64,000 nt of DNA from an uncultured Curtobacterium sp. (GCA_913778205.1 CAJYUW010000017.1:1-64000); one strand, 5' to 3'; numbered from the stretch's first letter, positions 44,766 through 53,354 are shown. Program-made: numbers and translations. Notes: generated by a model from the sequence alone, not told the origin.

Positions 44766-45257
44766 ATGGCCGCGTACGACGTCGTCATCGAGATCCCCAA
44801 GGGCAGCCGCAACAAGTACGAGGTCGACCACGAGACCGGTCGCGTCTACCTCGACCGCGTGCTCTTCACGTCGTTCGTCTACCCGACCGACTACGGCTTC
44901 TTCGAGAACACCCTCGGGCTGGACGGCGACCCCGTGGACGCGCTCGTGCTCCTCGAGTACCCGGCGTTCCCCGGCGTGGGCGTGAAGGTCCGCCCGGTCG
45001 GCGTCTTCAAGATGAGCGACGAGGCCGGCAGCGACGCGAAGGTGCTCGTGGTCCCCGCGAAGGACCCGCGCTGGCAGCACATCCAGGACATCTCGGACGT
45101 CGACGAGCAGACGAAGGCCGAGATCGCGCACTTCTTCGAGCGCTACAAGGACCTCGAGCCGGGCAAGTGGGTCAAGGCCGACGGCTGGGGCGACGCCGCC
45201 GAGGCCGAGGAGATCGTGCAGGCCGGCCAGAAGGCGTACGTGCCCGCCGGTCACTGA
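44766..45257 (+). CDS. ppa: Inorganic pyrophosphatase (family I)
   Basis: Protein of 163 aa with AGGAG 7 nt before ATG 44766. Core motif [10 protein letters not shown] with the metal-binding Asp residues, [11 protein letters not shown], and [11 protein letters not shown]. It hydrolyses PPi to drive biosynthesis. Normal length. A strong terminator follows directly. Confidence 0.97.
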   Translation: MAAYDVVIEIPKGSRNKYEVDHETGRVYLDRVLFTSFVYPTDYGFFENTLGLDGDPVDALVLLEYPAFPGVGVKVRPVGVFKMSDEAGSDAKVLVVPAKDPRWQHIQDISDVDEQTKAEIAHFFERYKDLEPGKWVKADGWGDAAEAEEIVQAGQKAYVPAGH

Positions 45258-45268
45258 CAGTTCGACAC

Positions 45269-45309
45269 ACGAAGGGCCCCGCACTCCTGGTGAGTGCGGG
45301 GCCCTTCGT
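45269..45309. terminator. Terminator between ppa and the NlpC/P60 gene
   Basis: Perfect 18-bp stem (ACGAAGGGCCCCGCACTC and complement) with a 5-nt loop; located between convergent genes and usable both ways. Confidence 0.9.
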
Positions 45310-45325
45310 CGGTTCGTCGGTTCGT

Positions 45326-46762
45326 CTACAGCGAGCCGGTGGGGCGCGCCACGTAGGGCAGGAGCTGGTTCGGGAGCCAGACGGCTCGCTCGACCACGCC
45401 GACACCGGGCCTGGCGGCCTCGATCATCTGGCCGTTGCCGGTGTAGATCGAGTCGTGGTAACCACCGCTGGCGGTTCCGTTGTTCGAGTAGAAGAGGATG
45501 TCGCCGGGCTGCCGCTGCGCGAGCGGGACGAGCCGGCCGATCGACGCGAAGTAGTTGTACTGCCACACGACGTTGTGCCCCCCGGTCGCCACGCCCTGCG
45601 AGCCGTAGGCCCCCATCACGAGGCCGGAGCAGTCCCAGCTGTTCGGGCCAGCGGCGCCCAGGAGGTACGGATCGCCGAGCTGCTGCCGCGCGAAGGCGAT
45701 CGCTCCCGCGGCCTTCGACGGGCTGCTCGGGGCGGGGGCGGGCGTGGTCGGCTTCGGCGTGCTCGGCGCGGGGCGGGCCGGGCTGGGCTTGCTCGGTGCG
45801 GGCTGCGCAGGGCTCGGCTTGCTCGGCGCGGGCTGCGCAGGGCTCGGGTTGCTCGGCGCGGAGCCCGAGCCGCCGTCGGAGCCGCCGCCGGTGCCGGGCG
45901 CGGTCGCCGTGCCGGACCCGGTGGACGAGCCGCCGCCCGTGCCCGGGCTCGTGGTGCCCGCGCCGCCACCGCCCGCTCCGGTCTGCGCCCGTGCCGCGAG
46001 CTCGGCCTCGGCCTGCTTCGCCTGCTGTGCGTTCCAGTACGCCGTCTCGGTGGCGACGCTCGTGCCCTTGAGGTAGGCGAGCTGCTGCAGGACCTGGTCC
46101 TGCTGGTCCTGCTCGCGCTGGAGTCGGTCCTGCGCCCGGGATGCGGCGTCCTCCGCTGCCCCGAGGGCGGTCTTCGTCGAGTCCGTCGCCTTCGCGAGCG
46201 CCGTCGTCGCCTGGCGCTGCTGGGACGCGAGCGAGTCGACGGTGTTCTGGTCCGCCTGGGCCTGCGCGAGCACGGTCGCGGAGCGCTGCGACAGGTGCGA
46301 CATCGTCCCGACGCGGTAGAGCAGGTCCTTGGAGTCCCGTGCGTCGACGAGCATCGAGGTGGAGAGGTCGCCGCCGCCCGTGCGTGCCAGCTCGACCACG
46401 AGTCCGGCGACCTGGGCGGCCGAGTGCTCCGCGGTCGCCCTCGCCCGCTTCGACTGGGCCGCCAGGTCGTCGAGGTCGGACTGCGCGACCTGCTGCTCCG
46501 ACGCCGCGAGCGCGTAGGTCTGCGCCGCCTGCTGCTCGCTCACGGACGCCTCGTCGGCGGCGTCCTGCAGCCCCTCGAGGCGCGAGCCGAGCTCGTCGAC
46601 CGTGCGTTGCGCAGCGGCCTCGTCCGACTTCGCCGCCCGCACGTCGTCCCAGCTCGGAGCCGACGGCGTCGCCTGCGCCGGTGCCGCGAGGGCGATCGAC
46701 AGGCCGATGCCGACGACGGCGACGACCGCGGTGCAGGTCAGGGAGCGGGCGGGGTGCTGCAT
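45326..46762 (-). CDS. Secreted NlpC/P60 (C40) peptidoglycan hydrolase
   Basis: Protein of 478 aa with ATG at 46762. Signal peptide ending AAPAQATPS is followed by a ~215-residue coiled-coil region rich in Ala/Gln, then a Gly/Ser and Pro/Ser/Ala linker with (PSPAQPAPSK) repeats. The C-terminal NlpC/P60 domain has catalytic Cys in NSWDCSGLVMGAYG and His in GGYHDSIYTGNG. Similar to RipA/RipC endopeptidases that split daughter cells. It lies 33 bp downstream of a second hydrolase with a related coiled coil, so both are probably one operon. Confidence 0.92.
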   Translation of the reverse strand: MQHPARSLTCTAVVAVVGIGLSIALAAPAQATPSAPSWDDVRAAKSDEAAAQRTVDELGSRLEGLQDAADEASVSEQQAAQTYALAASEQQVAQSDLDDLAAQSKRARATAEHSAAQVAGLVVELARTGGGDLSTSMLVDARDSKDLLYRVGTMSHLSQRSATVLAQAQADQNTVDSLASQQRQATTALAKATDSTKTALGAAEDAASRAQDRLQREQDQQDQVLQQLAYLKGTSVATETAYWNAQQAKQAEAELAARAQTGAGGGGAGTTSPGTGGGSSTGSGTATAPGTGGGSDGGSGSAPSNPSPAQPAPSKPSPAQPAPSKPSPARPAPSTPKPTTPAPAPSSPSKAAGAIAFARQQLGDPYLLGAAGPNSWDCSGLVMGAYGSQGVATGGHNVVWQYNYFASIGRLVPLAQRQPGDILFYSNNGTASGGYHDSIYTGNGQMIEAARPGVGVVERAVWLPNQLLPYVARPTGSL

Positions 46763-46795
46763 GGTGGGGTCAATGCCTCCTGGCGACGCTCGTGC

Positions 46796-48073
46796 TCAAA
46801 CCGAGATCCCCCGCGCTGCCATGAAGGGGACCGGGTCCGTTGCGGCGCCGTTGACGCGCGTCTCGAAGTGGAGGTGGCAACCGGTGGACCAGCCGGTCGA
46901 ACCGACCTTCGCGATCTGCTGCCCGGCGCTGACGTGCTGCCCGTACGAGACCAGGATCCCGCCGTCGACGACGTGCCCGTATGCGGTCGAGATGCCGCCG
47001 CCGTTGTCGAGGACGACCTCGTTGCCGTAGCCCCCGCCGTTGCCGGCGAACGTGACGATGCCGTCGTGGGCGGCGTAGATCGGCGCGTAGCACGCGGGAG
47101 CCAGGTCGACCCCGGCGTGCAGTGCCGTGGCGTGCGTGTACGGGTCGACGCGCATGCCGAAGCCGCTCGTCTGGTAGCCACCGGTCGGACGGACCCAGCC
47201 GGACGAGGTCGGGGTGCCGCCGCCGGTCCCGCCGGAGGTCGTCGCGGCGGCGCGAGCGGCGGCCCGAGCAGCGGCGGCGGCGATCTGCGCCTGCCGCTTC
47301 TTCTCCTCCTCGACGCCCTTCTTGTACTTGGCCTCGACGCCCTGCTGCTTGGTCGTGAGCAGGGTGAGCTGCGCCTCCAAGCGGTCCTGGTTGTCGTTCT
47401 GCGCGGCCACGGCGGCCTGGGCGGCGTCGGCGGCGCCCTGCGCCTCGTGCATCTTCGACTCCGCTGCGGCCGCGAGGGAACCGAGTGCCCGCTTCGCGGC
47501 GTCGGCCTTGTCGGCGAGCCCCTGCGCGACGCCGCGGTCCTGCGATGCCTGCGCGTAGATGCCGTCCGCCTGCTCGCTGAGCTTCGACATCGCCCCGAGC
47601 TCGTACAGCAGGTCGGTCGACTTGCCCGGGTGCGCGAGCAGGTCGGTGGAGACGTCGTTCGAGCTCGCCCGGCCGAGTTGTGCGGCGAGCTGACCCGCCT
47701 GCGCCTCGGACGCGCTCGCCGTCTTCCTCGCGTCGTCGGCCTGTCCCTGGAGCTTCTGCTGCTTCAGGGTGGCCTCGTCGTACTTCGTCTGCGCGGTCTG
47801 GTAGGCCGTGCCGGCGGCCTCGGCCGCCCGCTGCTTCGACGTCGCCTCGTCCTTGAGCGTGTCGATCAGCGACTTGATCTCGTCGACCTTGTCCTGCTGG
47901 GCCTGCGTCGACGCCTTCGCCTTCTGCACGTCGTCCCAGCTCGGGTAGCTCACGGCGCTGGCGGGACCGCTCGGCGTGAGCACGGCGACGCCACCGGCCG
48001 CGAGCGCGACGGCGACCACAGCGGCGACGAAGCGGCTGCGGCGGCGGAGGGACAGCGGGGATGAGGTCGGCAT
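46796..48073 (-). CDS. Secreted M23-family (LytM) peptidoglycan endopeptidase
   Basis: Protein of 425 aa from ATG 48073; the ORF-track start at 48112 lies upstream of the signal peptide and overlaps the GTAACA boxes. Signal peptide (VAAVVAVALAAGGVAVLT) is followed by a coiled coil starting SYPSWDDVQKAKASTQAQQ, related to the neighbouring hydrolase (SAPSWDDVRAAK). A C-terminal M23 domain has zinc ligands in LHAGVDLAP and GCHLHFE. It cleaves peptide cross-bridges or activates amidases. Three GTAACA boxes upstream suggest control by an MtrA-type regulator. Confidence 0.92.
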   Translation of the reverse strand: MPTSSPLSLRRRSRFVAAVVAVALAAGGVAVLTPSGPASAVSYPSWDDVQKAKASTQAQQDKVDEIKSLIDTLKDEATSKQRAAEAAGTAYQTAQTKYDEATLKQQKLQGQADDARKTASASEAQAGQLAAQLGRASSNDVSTDLLAHPGKSTDLLYELGAMSKLSEQADGIYAQASQDRGVAQGLADKADAAKRALGSLAAAAESKMHEAQGAADAAQAAVAAQNDNQDRLEAQLTLLTTKQQGVEAKYKKGVEEEKKRQAQIAAAAARAAARAAATTSGGTGGGTPTSSGWVRPTGGYQTSGFGMRVDPYTHATALHAGVDLAPACYAPIYAAHDGIVTFAGNGGGYGNEVVLDNGGGISTAYGHVVDGGILVSYGQHVSAGQQIAKVGSTGWSTGCHLHFETRVNGAATDPVPFMAARGISV

Positions 48074-48375
48074 GGGTCTCGATTTCGTAACAGCGCGGCA
48101 AGGCTCACGCACGTAACACTGTCAACAGACGCAACAGTAACAACAGGTGTCGCACCCGGTCACCCCTCGTGTGAGGGGCAGCGCGGGACGACGACGATGC
48201 TCGCATGCGGGCATCGACGGCTCGGTTCGGAGGCTGGTGCTCCACGGTGAGTGAATGCCCACGGGGCAGCTGCACCCCCGCGACACGCCGGGGAGGACGC
48301 GCTGGAGCCGCTCGATTTGTGAAACCCGGAGGGCATCCGTATGCTTGTCCATCGGTAGCGCACTGCACCGCTTGC
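48074..48375. other. Promoter region of the cell-wall hydrolase operon
   Basis: 302 bp. The first 70 bp hold three GTAACA boxes and an AT-richer promoter segment. The rest has no convincing gene; the 87-aa minus-strand ORF 48105-48368 has no family or ribosome binding site. No c-di-AMP (ydaO) riboswitch signature was recognised. Confidence 0.6.
48087..48142. promoter_or_regulatory. Three GTAACA boxes, possible MtrA sites
   Basis: GTAACA occurs at 48087-48092, 48113-48118 and 48137-48142, spaced 26 and 24 bp, all in the same orientation. Direct GTAAC-type repeats are the described pattern for the actinobacterial cell-wall regulator MtrA, which controls hydrolase genes. Assignment by motif and context. 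Confidence 0.45.
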
Positions 48376-48448
48376 GGCCCTATCGTTTAGTGGCCTAGGA
48401 CACCGCCCTTTCACGGCGGCAGCACGGGTTCGAATCCCGTTGGGGTCA
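48376..48448 (+). tRNA. tRNA-Glu (anticodon TTC)
   Basis: 73 nt, no encoded CCA. Anticodon stem-loop CCGCC-CTTTCAC-GGCGG; T arm ACGGGTTCGAATCCCGT. The acceptor GGCCCTA/TGGGGTC has two G-T pairs. Confidence 0.95.
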
Positions 48449-48514
48449 CTCCACGTGGGTGAGCAAGCAAGCAGAGCAACACCGAGCAGTGCAAGCAAGA
48501 CAGTAATTCAACAT

Positions 48515-48591
48515 GGCCCTGTAGCGCAGTTGGTTAGCGTGCCGCCCTGTCACGGCGGAGGTCGCGGGTTCAAGTCCCGTCAGGGTCGCCA
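48515..48591 (+). tRNA. tRNA-Asp (anticodon GTC)
   Basis: 77 nt with encoded CCA. Acceptor GGCCCTG/CAGGGTC; anticodon loop CTGTCAC in CCGCC/GGCGG stem; T arm GCGGGTTCAAGTCCCGT. Confidence 0.96.
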
Positions 48592-48592
48592 C

Positions 48593-48665
48593 GGCTGGAT
48601 AGCTCAGTTGGTAGAGCGTTCGACTGAAAATCGAAAGGTCCACGGATCGATGCCGTGTCCAGCCA
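48593..48665 (+). tRNA. tRNA-Phe (anticodon GAA)
   Basis: 73 nt, no encoded CCA. Acceptor GGCTGGA/TCCAGCC, D arm AGCTCAGTTGGTAGAGC, anticodon stem-loop TTCGA-CTGAAAA-TCGAA. It starts 1 nt after tRNA-Asp. Confidence 0.96.
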
Positions 48666-48670
48666 CGGTG

Positions 48671-48700
48671 AAAGGCCCCCTACTCCGGTAGGGGGCCTTT
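48671..48700 (+). terminator. Terminator of the tRNA operon
   Basis: 13-bp perfect stem AAAGGCCCCCTAC/GTAGGGGGCCTTT with TCCG loop and a short T-run. Confidence 0.9.
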
Positions 48701-48758
48701 TCGCGTTGGAGGTCAGCCGCGTCGGCGGCCCGCCTGCGGTCCGCCCCGCCTGCGGCTG

Positions 48759-48830
48759 GCGTCCGCACGACTGAAGTCATCCGGCGCCGCGGTTCGGCGC
48801 GGTTCGGGCGGACTTCGGTCGTGCGGACGC
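48759..48830. repeat. Long inverted repeat downstream of aldo/keto reductase
   Basis: 20-bp arms GCGTCCGCACGACTGAAGTC and GACTTCGGTCGTGCGGACGC (one G-T) with a 32-nt loop, in the 197-bp gap before the reductase stop. Arm sequence GCACGACYGAAG resembles GCACAACCAAAG of the 62-bp palindrome at 51086. Confidence 0.7.
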
Positions 48831-48897
48831 GGGCCCGGGCGCACGGGCGACGCCAGCTCGGACGAGCCCGCGCCCCGCCGCCGGGCCCACGCAGCCG

Positions 48898-49908
48898 CTA
48901 CGCCTCGCGGGTCTTCGGGCTGCTGTCGTTCGTCTTCGCCGGGTCGCGCTCGACGACCCTGCCGAGGGCGTCGTCGATGCGGGACATCAGCTCGGCGGGG
49001 ATCGTGACCCCGGCCGCTCCGGCGTTGTCGTGCACCTGCTCCGGACGCGAGGCCCCGATGATGGCGGACGCCACGTTCTCGTTCTGCAGCACCCACGCGA
49101 CCGCGAGCTGCGCCATGGACAGGCTGAGTTCGTCGGCGATCGGCTTCAGCTCCTGGACCGCCGTGAGCACCTCGTCGTTCATGAACCGCTCGATCATCTT
49201 CGCGCCGCCCTTGTCGTCGGTGGCACGCGAGCCCTCGGGCAGCGGCTGGCCGGGCTGGTACTTGCCCGTCAGGACACCCTGGGCGATCGGCGACCAGACG
49301 ATCTGCGAGATGCCGAGTTCCTTCGACGTCGGGACGACCTCGCCCTCGATGACCCGCCAGAGCGCGGAGTACTGCGGCTGGTTCGAGATGAGCTGGAAGC
49401 CGAGGTCCTTCGCGAGCGCGGCGCCGGCCCGGAGCTGATCGGCGGTCCACTCGGAGACGCCGACGTAGAGGACCTTGCCGGCGCGCACGACGTCCGCGAA
49501 GGCCTGCATAGTCTCCTCGAGCGGGGTCTCGTGGTCGAACCGGTGCGCCTGGTAGAGGTCGACGTAGTCGGTCTGCAGGCGCTCGAGCGATCCGTCGATC
49601 GACTCGAGGATGTGCTTCCGCGAGAGGCCGACGTCGTTGTGCCCCTTCGGTCCGGTGGGGCCGAACACCTTCGTGGCGATCTCGAGGGACTGTCGCCGCT
49701 CCCCCTTCAGCGCCTCGCCGAGGACGGTCTCGGCGCCGGTGTTCGCGTACACGTCGGCGGTGTCGAACGTCGAGATGCCGACGTCGAGCGCTGCCCGGAC
49801 GCAGGCGATCGCGGCGTCGTTCTCGACCTGGGAGGCGTGGGTCAGCCAGTTGCCGTAGGTGATCTCGGAGACCTTGAGGCCCGAGTTGCCGAGGTAGCGG
49901 TACTCCAT
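48898..49908 (-). CDS. Aldo/keto reductase
   Basis: Protein of 336 aa with ATG 49908 and AGGAGTG upstream. TIM-barrel with the AKR tetrad: Asp and Tyr in STFDTADVYANTG, Lys in LEIATKVFGP, His in LYQAHRFDHET. NADPH site near C-terminus (IIGASRPEQV). Resembles YajO/potassium-channel beta-like AKRs that reduce aldehydes and ketones. Physiological substrate unknown; monocistronic. Confidence 0.92.
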   Translation of the reverse strand: MEYRYLGNSGLKVSEITYGNWLTHASQVENDAAIACVRAALDVGISTFDTADVYANTGAETVLGEALKGERRQSLEIATKVFGPTGPKGHNDVGLSRKHILESIDGSLERLQTDYVDLYQAHRFDHETPLEETMQAFADVVRAGKVLYVGVSEWTADQLRAGAALAKDLGFQLISNQPQYSALWRVIEGEVVPTSKELGISQIVWSPIAQGVLTGKYQPGQPLPEGSRATDDKGGAKMIERFMNDEVLTAVQELKPIADELSLSMAQLAVAWVLQNENVASAIIGASRPEQVHDNAGAAGVTIPAELMSRIDDALGRVVERDPAKTNDSSPKTREA

Positions 49909-50032
49909 GTGCGTGTCACTCCTGTCGTGGGCCGCGTCGGTGCGGCCCGCACCGTGACGCTACGCGGCGAAGGAGGTGCAGGATCGCAGGGGCGCGGTGC
50001 ACAGCGGCACCGCCGGGAGCGAAGGAGCATCC

Positions 50033-51025
50033 ATGACCGGAGCGAGCGTGCTGTTCATCGGCGGCAGCGGGGTGATCAGCGCCGCGTGCGTCCGCGAAGC
50101 CGTCGAGCAGGGGTTCGACGTGACGGTGCTCAACCGGGGGACCACCGGGGGCAGGCCGATCCCGGAGGGTGTGACGCGCCTCCAGGCCGACGTGTCGGAC
50201 CGCGCCGCCCTGGCGGACGCACTCGGCGACCGCCGGTTCGACGTGGTGATCAACTGGATCGCCTTCACGGCGGACCAGGTGCAGGCGGACGTCGACCTCT
50301 TCGCCGGGCGGACCCGGCAGTACGTCTTCATCAGCTCGGCCTCGGCGTACCAGACGCCGGCGACGCACCTGCCGATCACGGAGTCGACGCCGTTGAAGAA
50401 CCCGTACTGGCAGTACTCGCGCGACAAGATCGCGTGCGAGGAACTGCTGATGACGGCCTACCGGGAGCAGGACTTCCCGGCCACGATCATCCGGCCGTCA
50501 CACACCTACGACGAGACGAAGCTCCCGCTGACGGGTGGCTGGACCGCGGTCGCGCGCATGCGTGCGGGGAAGCCGATCATCATCACGGGTGACGGGTCGT
50601 CGCTGTGGACGCTGACGAACAGCCGCGACTTCGCGGTCGGGTTCACGGGGCTGCTCGACCGGGCGGAGGCGATCGGTGAGGCGTTCACGATCACGAGCGA
50701 CGAGGCGCCGACGTGGAACCAGATCGCGGAGGAGATCGCGGCGGCTGCGGGGGTGGACGACCTGCGGATCGTGCACGTGCCGGCGGACGCGATCAACGCG
50801 GTGGACCCGGAGTGGGGTGCGGCGCTCCTCGGCGACAAGGCGAACAGCTCGGTGTTCGACAACAGCAAGGTGCGCTCGCTCGTGCCGTGGTACCGGCCGC
50901 GCGTGGCGTTCCGGCAGGGCGTGCGCGAGGTGATCGCCTGGTACGAAGCACACCCCGAGGAGCAGGTCGTCGACGACCGGCTCGACGCGCTGATGGACCA
51001 GCTCGCCGAGCGCTGGGCGCTGTAG
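50033..51025 (+). CDS. NAD-dependent epimerase/reductase (extended SDR)
   Basis: Protein of 330 aa from ATG 50033 with GAAGGAG upstream. Nucleotide motif VLFIGGSGVISAACVREA, catalytic Tyr/Lys in YSRDKIACEE, and ISSASAYQTP for the Ser. This is the atypical SDR group (NAD-dependent epimerase/dehydratase, mRNA-binding-like) found in many actinobacteria, acting on sugar nucleotides or similar. Substrate unknown. Divergent from the aldo/keto reductase. Confidence 0.88.
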   Translation: MTGASVLFIGGSGVISAACVREAVEQGFDVTVLNRGTTGGRPIPEGVTRLQADVSDRAALADALGDRRFDVVINWIAFTADQVQADVDLFAGRTRQYVFISSASAYQTPATHLPITESTPLKNPYWQYSRDKIACEELLMTAYREQDFPATIIRPSHTYDETKLPLTGGWTAVARMRAGKPIIITGDGSSLWTLTNSRDFAVGFTGLLDRAEAIGEAFTITSDEAPTWNQIAEEIAAAAGVDDLRIVHVPADAINAVDPEWGAALLGDKANSSVFDNSKVRSLVPWYRPRVAFRQGVREVIAWYEAHPEEQVVDDRLDALMDQLAERWAL

Positions 51026-51085
51026 CGCGCTGCGGCGGTGGTCGCACGGCGGCGCCGCCCCCGCGTGAGCTGAAGCGCGCGGCAG

Positions 51086-51147
51086 CGCACAACCAAAGCC
51101 ACCCGGAACCACGCGATCGCGTGGTTCCGGGTGGCTTTGGTTGTGCG
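51086..51147. repeat. Perfect 62-bp palindrome
   Basis: 31-bp arms, starting CGCACAACCAAAGCCACCCG, meet with no loop at CGCGATCGCG. It lies 60 bp after the epimerase stop and 61 bp after it ends the rocD gene, between convergent genes. Confidence 0.95.
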
Positions 51148-51207
51148 GAGTCCAGACGAACCGCGGTGGCGCCCACCGGCCGGGAGGCACGGCGCGCGCC
51201 CGCCCCG

Positions 51208-52464
51208 TCAGCTGCGGGCGCGCAGGACCTCGCCGAGGACGCCGACGGCGTGGCGCACCTCGTCGTCGGTGACGACGAGCGGCGGCGCGAAGCGGATCGT
51301 CGACCCGTGGGTGTCCTTCACGAGGACCCCGCGGTCGGCCATGTCGTGCGCGATCTCCTTGCCGGTGCCGAGCGCCGGGTCGATGTCGATCCCCGCCCAG
51401 AGTCCGGCCACGCGGTGCGTCACGACGCCCTGCCCGACGAGGTCGTCGAGGAGGCCCCGGAGCAGCGGTTCGCCGTCGAGCGCCCGCTGCTGGAACGTGC
51501 CCTCGCCGAGCATCGCCACGACCTCGGAGCCGACGGCCGCCGCGAGCGGGTTGCCGCCGAACGTGGAGCCGTGCTCGCCCGGGCGCAGGACGCCCAGGAC
51601 GTCACGGCGACCGACCACGGCGGAGACGGGGACGATCCCCCCGCCGAGCGCCTTGCCGAGCGTGATGAGGTCGGGCGTGACACCGACCCGCTGCACTGCG
51701 AGGGTGTGCCCCGTGCGACCGAGCCCGGACTGGATCTCGTCGGCGACGAGCAGCGCGCCGAACTCGTCGCAGACCTCGCGGACGGCCGGAAGGTACGACG
51801 CCGGTGGGATGACCACGCCGCCCTCGCCCTGGATCGGCTCGAGCAGCACGGCGACGACGGTCTCGTCCATCGCCGCACGAACGGCGTCGGCGTCGCCGTA
51901 GGGCACCGTGCGGAACCCGGGGGTGAACGGCCCGAAGTCGTCGCGGGCGGTCGGGTCGTCCGAGAACGACACGATCGTGGTCGTGCGGCCGTGGAAGTTC
52001 CCCGACGCGACGATGATCGTGGCGCGGTCGGCCGGGACGCCCTTGACGCGGTAGCCCCAGGCGCGGGCGACCTTGATCGCGGACTCGACGGCCTCGGCAC
52101 CGGTGTTCATCGGGAGCACCATGTCCGTGCCCGTCAGGTCGGCGAGCGCCTCGGCGAACGGTCCGAGCCGGTCGTTCACGAACGCGCGGCTCGTCAGGGT
52201 CACCCGGTCGAGCTGGGCACGGGCGGCGTCGAGCAGCCGGGCGTTGCCGTGGCCGAAGTTCACCGCGGAGTACGCGGCGAGGCCGTCCAGGTAGCGCTTG
52301 CCGTCGACGTCCGTCACCCACGCCCCGTCGCCCGACGCGATGACGACGGGCAGCGGGCTGTAGTTGTGGGCGAGGGCGCGGTCCTCGACGGCGAGCGCAG
52401 CAGCGGTGGCCGCGCCGTGCGACGTGGCGGCTGCGGCGTGCGACGCGGACATCGCGGTGGCCAT
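51208..52464 (-). CDS. rocD: Ornithine--oxo-acid transaminase
   Basis: Protein of 418 aa. ATG 52464 shares one base with the stop of the amidinohydrolase gene (TGATG), so coupled. PLP lysine in ITLGKALGGGIVPVSAV, and family signatures YLDGLAAYSAVNFGHGN, MNTGAEAVESAIKVAR and LLVADEIQSGLGRTG. It converts ornithine plus 2-oxoglutarate to glutamate semialdehyde (P5C). Adjacent divergent Lrp regulator and upstream arginine-acting enzyme define an arginine/ornithine catabolic unit. The first ~30 residues are an Ala-rich leader. Confidence 0.95.
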   Translation of the reverse strand: MATAMSASHAAAATSHGAATAAALAVEDRALAHNYSPLPVVIASGDGAWVTDVDGKRYLDGLAAYSAVNFGHGNARLLDAARAQLDRVTLTSRAFVNDRLGPFAEALADLTGTDMVLPMNTGAEAVESAIKVARAWGYRVKGVPADRATIIVASGNFHGRTTTIVSFSDDPTARDDFGPFTPGFRTVPYGDADAVRAAMDETVVAVLLEPIQGEGGVVIPPASYLPAVREVCDEFGALLVADEIQSGLGRTGHTLAVQRVGVTPDLITLGKALGGGIVPVSAVVGRRDVLGVLRPGEHGSTFGGNPLAAAVGSEVVAMLGEGTFQQRALDGEPLLRGLLDDLVGQGVVTHRVAGLWAGIDIDPALGTGKEIAHDMADRGVLVKDTHGSTIRFAPPLVVTDDEVRHAVGVLGEVLRARS

Positions 52465-53354
52465 CAGGACCGCGCGACCGAGTTGCCGGTGCCGACCGGG
52501 TGCAGGTCGAGCGTGCAGCACTTCACGCCGCCGCCGCCGAGCAGGAGCTCGGACAGGTCGACGCCGATCGGGTTGTAGCCCTTCTCCCGCAGCTGCTCGG
52601 CGAAGGTCGTCGCACGGGACGCGATCACGACGTTGTAGCCGTCCGAGTACGAGTTCAGACCGAGGATCGCGGCGTCCTCCTCGGTGGCGATGATCGCGTC
52701 CGGGAACCGCTCGCGCAGGATCGCCAGCGAAGCCTCGTCGAAGGCGCTCTCGAGGTAGGCGATGTTCGAGCGGCCGGAGGCGTCGGGCTCCGGGTCGAGC
52801 ACGGCGATCGCGGTGTCGAGGTGGTAGAAGTTCGGGTTGATGAGCTTGAGCGTGACGACCTCGCGGCCGTAGATCCGCGCGAGCTCCTCGTGCGAGCTGC
52901 TGTCGGAGCGGAAGCCGGTGCCGGCGAAGATGGTGTCGCCGACGAGCAGGAAGTCGCCCTCGCCCTCGTTCGTCTCCTCCGGCTCGGCCACGGTCAGGCC
53001 GGCGCTGCGGAACCAGTCCATGTACGCGGGCCCCTCGGGCTGACGCTCGGGGTACTGGAACTTCGCGCCGTACGCGACGCCGTCGAGCACGAAGCCGCCG
53101 TTGGCCGCGTAGACCATGTCGGGCAGGCCCTCGATCGGCTCGATGTACGAGATGTCGAAGCCGAGCTGCTCGTAGACGTCGACGAGCGACTGCCACTGCT
53201 GGACGGCCTTCGACGTGTCGGTCGGGTCCTCCGGGTGCATCCACGGGTTGATCCGGTAGCTGACCGTGTAGTGGGTCGGCTTGCACATGAGGATCGTGCG
53301 CTTGGTGGCGACCCGCGTCGGGGTGGCGAGGGATTCGGGAGCGGTGTTCGACAT
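52464..53354 (-). CDS. DDAH / arginine dihydrolase-like guanidino-modifying enzyme
   Basis: Protein of 296 aa with AGGAGGACTG before ATG 53354. Guanidino-group modifying superfamily: YRINPWMHP, GLPDMVYAANGGFVLDG, GTGFRSDSSSH, FYHLDTAIA (His) and GGGVKCCTL (Cys). It is usually annotated dimethylargininase, giving citrulline. However, INPWM, PDxVxxANxG, FYHLDT and KCxTL are also the signature of cyanobacterial arginine dihydrolase (ArgZ/AgrE), which yields ornithine plus ammonia (from memory). Since RocD uses ornithine and no ornithine carbamoyltransferase is near, arginine-to-ornithine is the more economical inference. Confidence 0.85.
   Translation of the reverse strand: MSNTAPESLATPTRVATKRTILMCKPTHYTVSYRINPWMHPEDPTDTSKAVQQWQSLVDVYEQLGFDISYIEPIEGLPDMVYAANGGFVLDGVAYGAKFQYPERQPEGPAYMDWFRSAGLTVAEPEETNEGEGDFLLVGDTIFAGTGFRSDSSSHEELARIYGREVVTLKLINPNFYHLDTAIAVLDPEPDASGRSNIAYLESAFDEASLAILRERFPDAIIATEEDAAILGLNSYSDGYNVVIASRATTFAEQLREKGYNPIGVDLSELLLGGGGVKCCTLDLHPVGTGNSVARS

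Noticed and set aside
48105-48368. 87-aa minus-strand ORF before tRNA-Glu
   Set aside because: No ribosome binding site or recognised family and overlaps the hydrolase promoter boxes.
48074-48375. Possible ydaO (c-di-AMP) riboswitch before cell-wall hydrolases
   Set aside because: Context is right, but conserved ydaO sequence blocks are not present on either strand.
51086-51147. Insertion-sequence end or attachment site
   Set aside because: Perfect palindrome but no transposase or flanking target duplication nearby.
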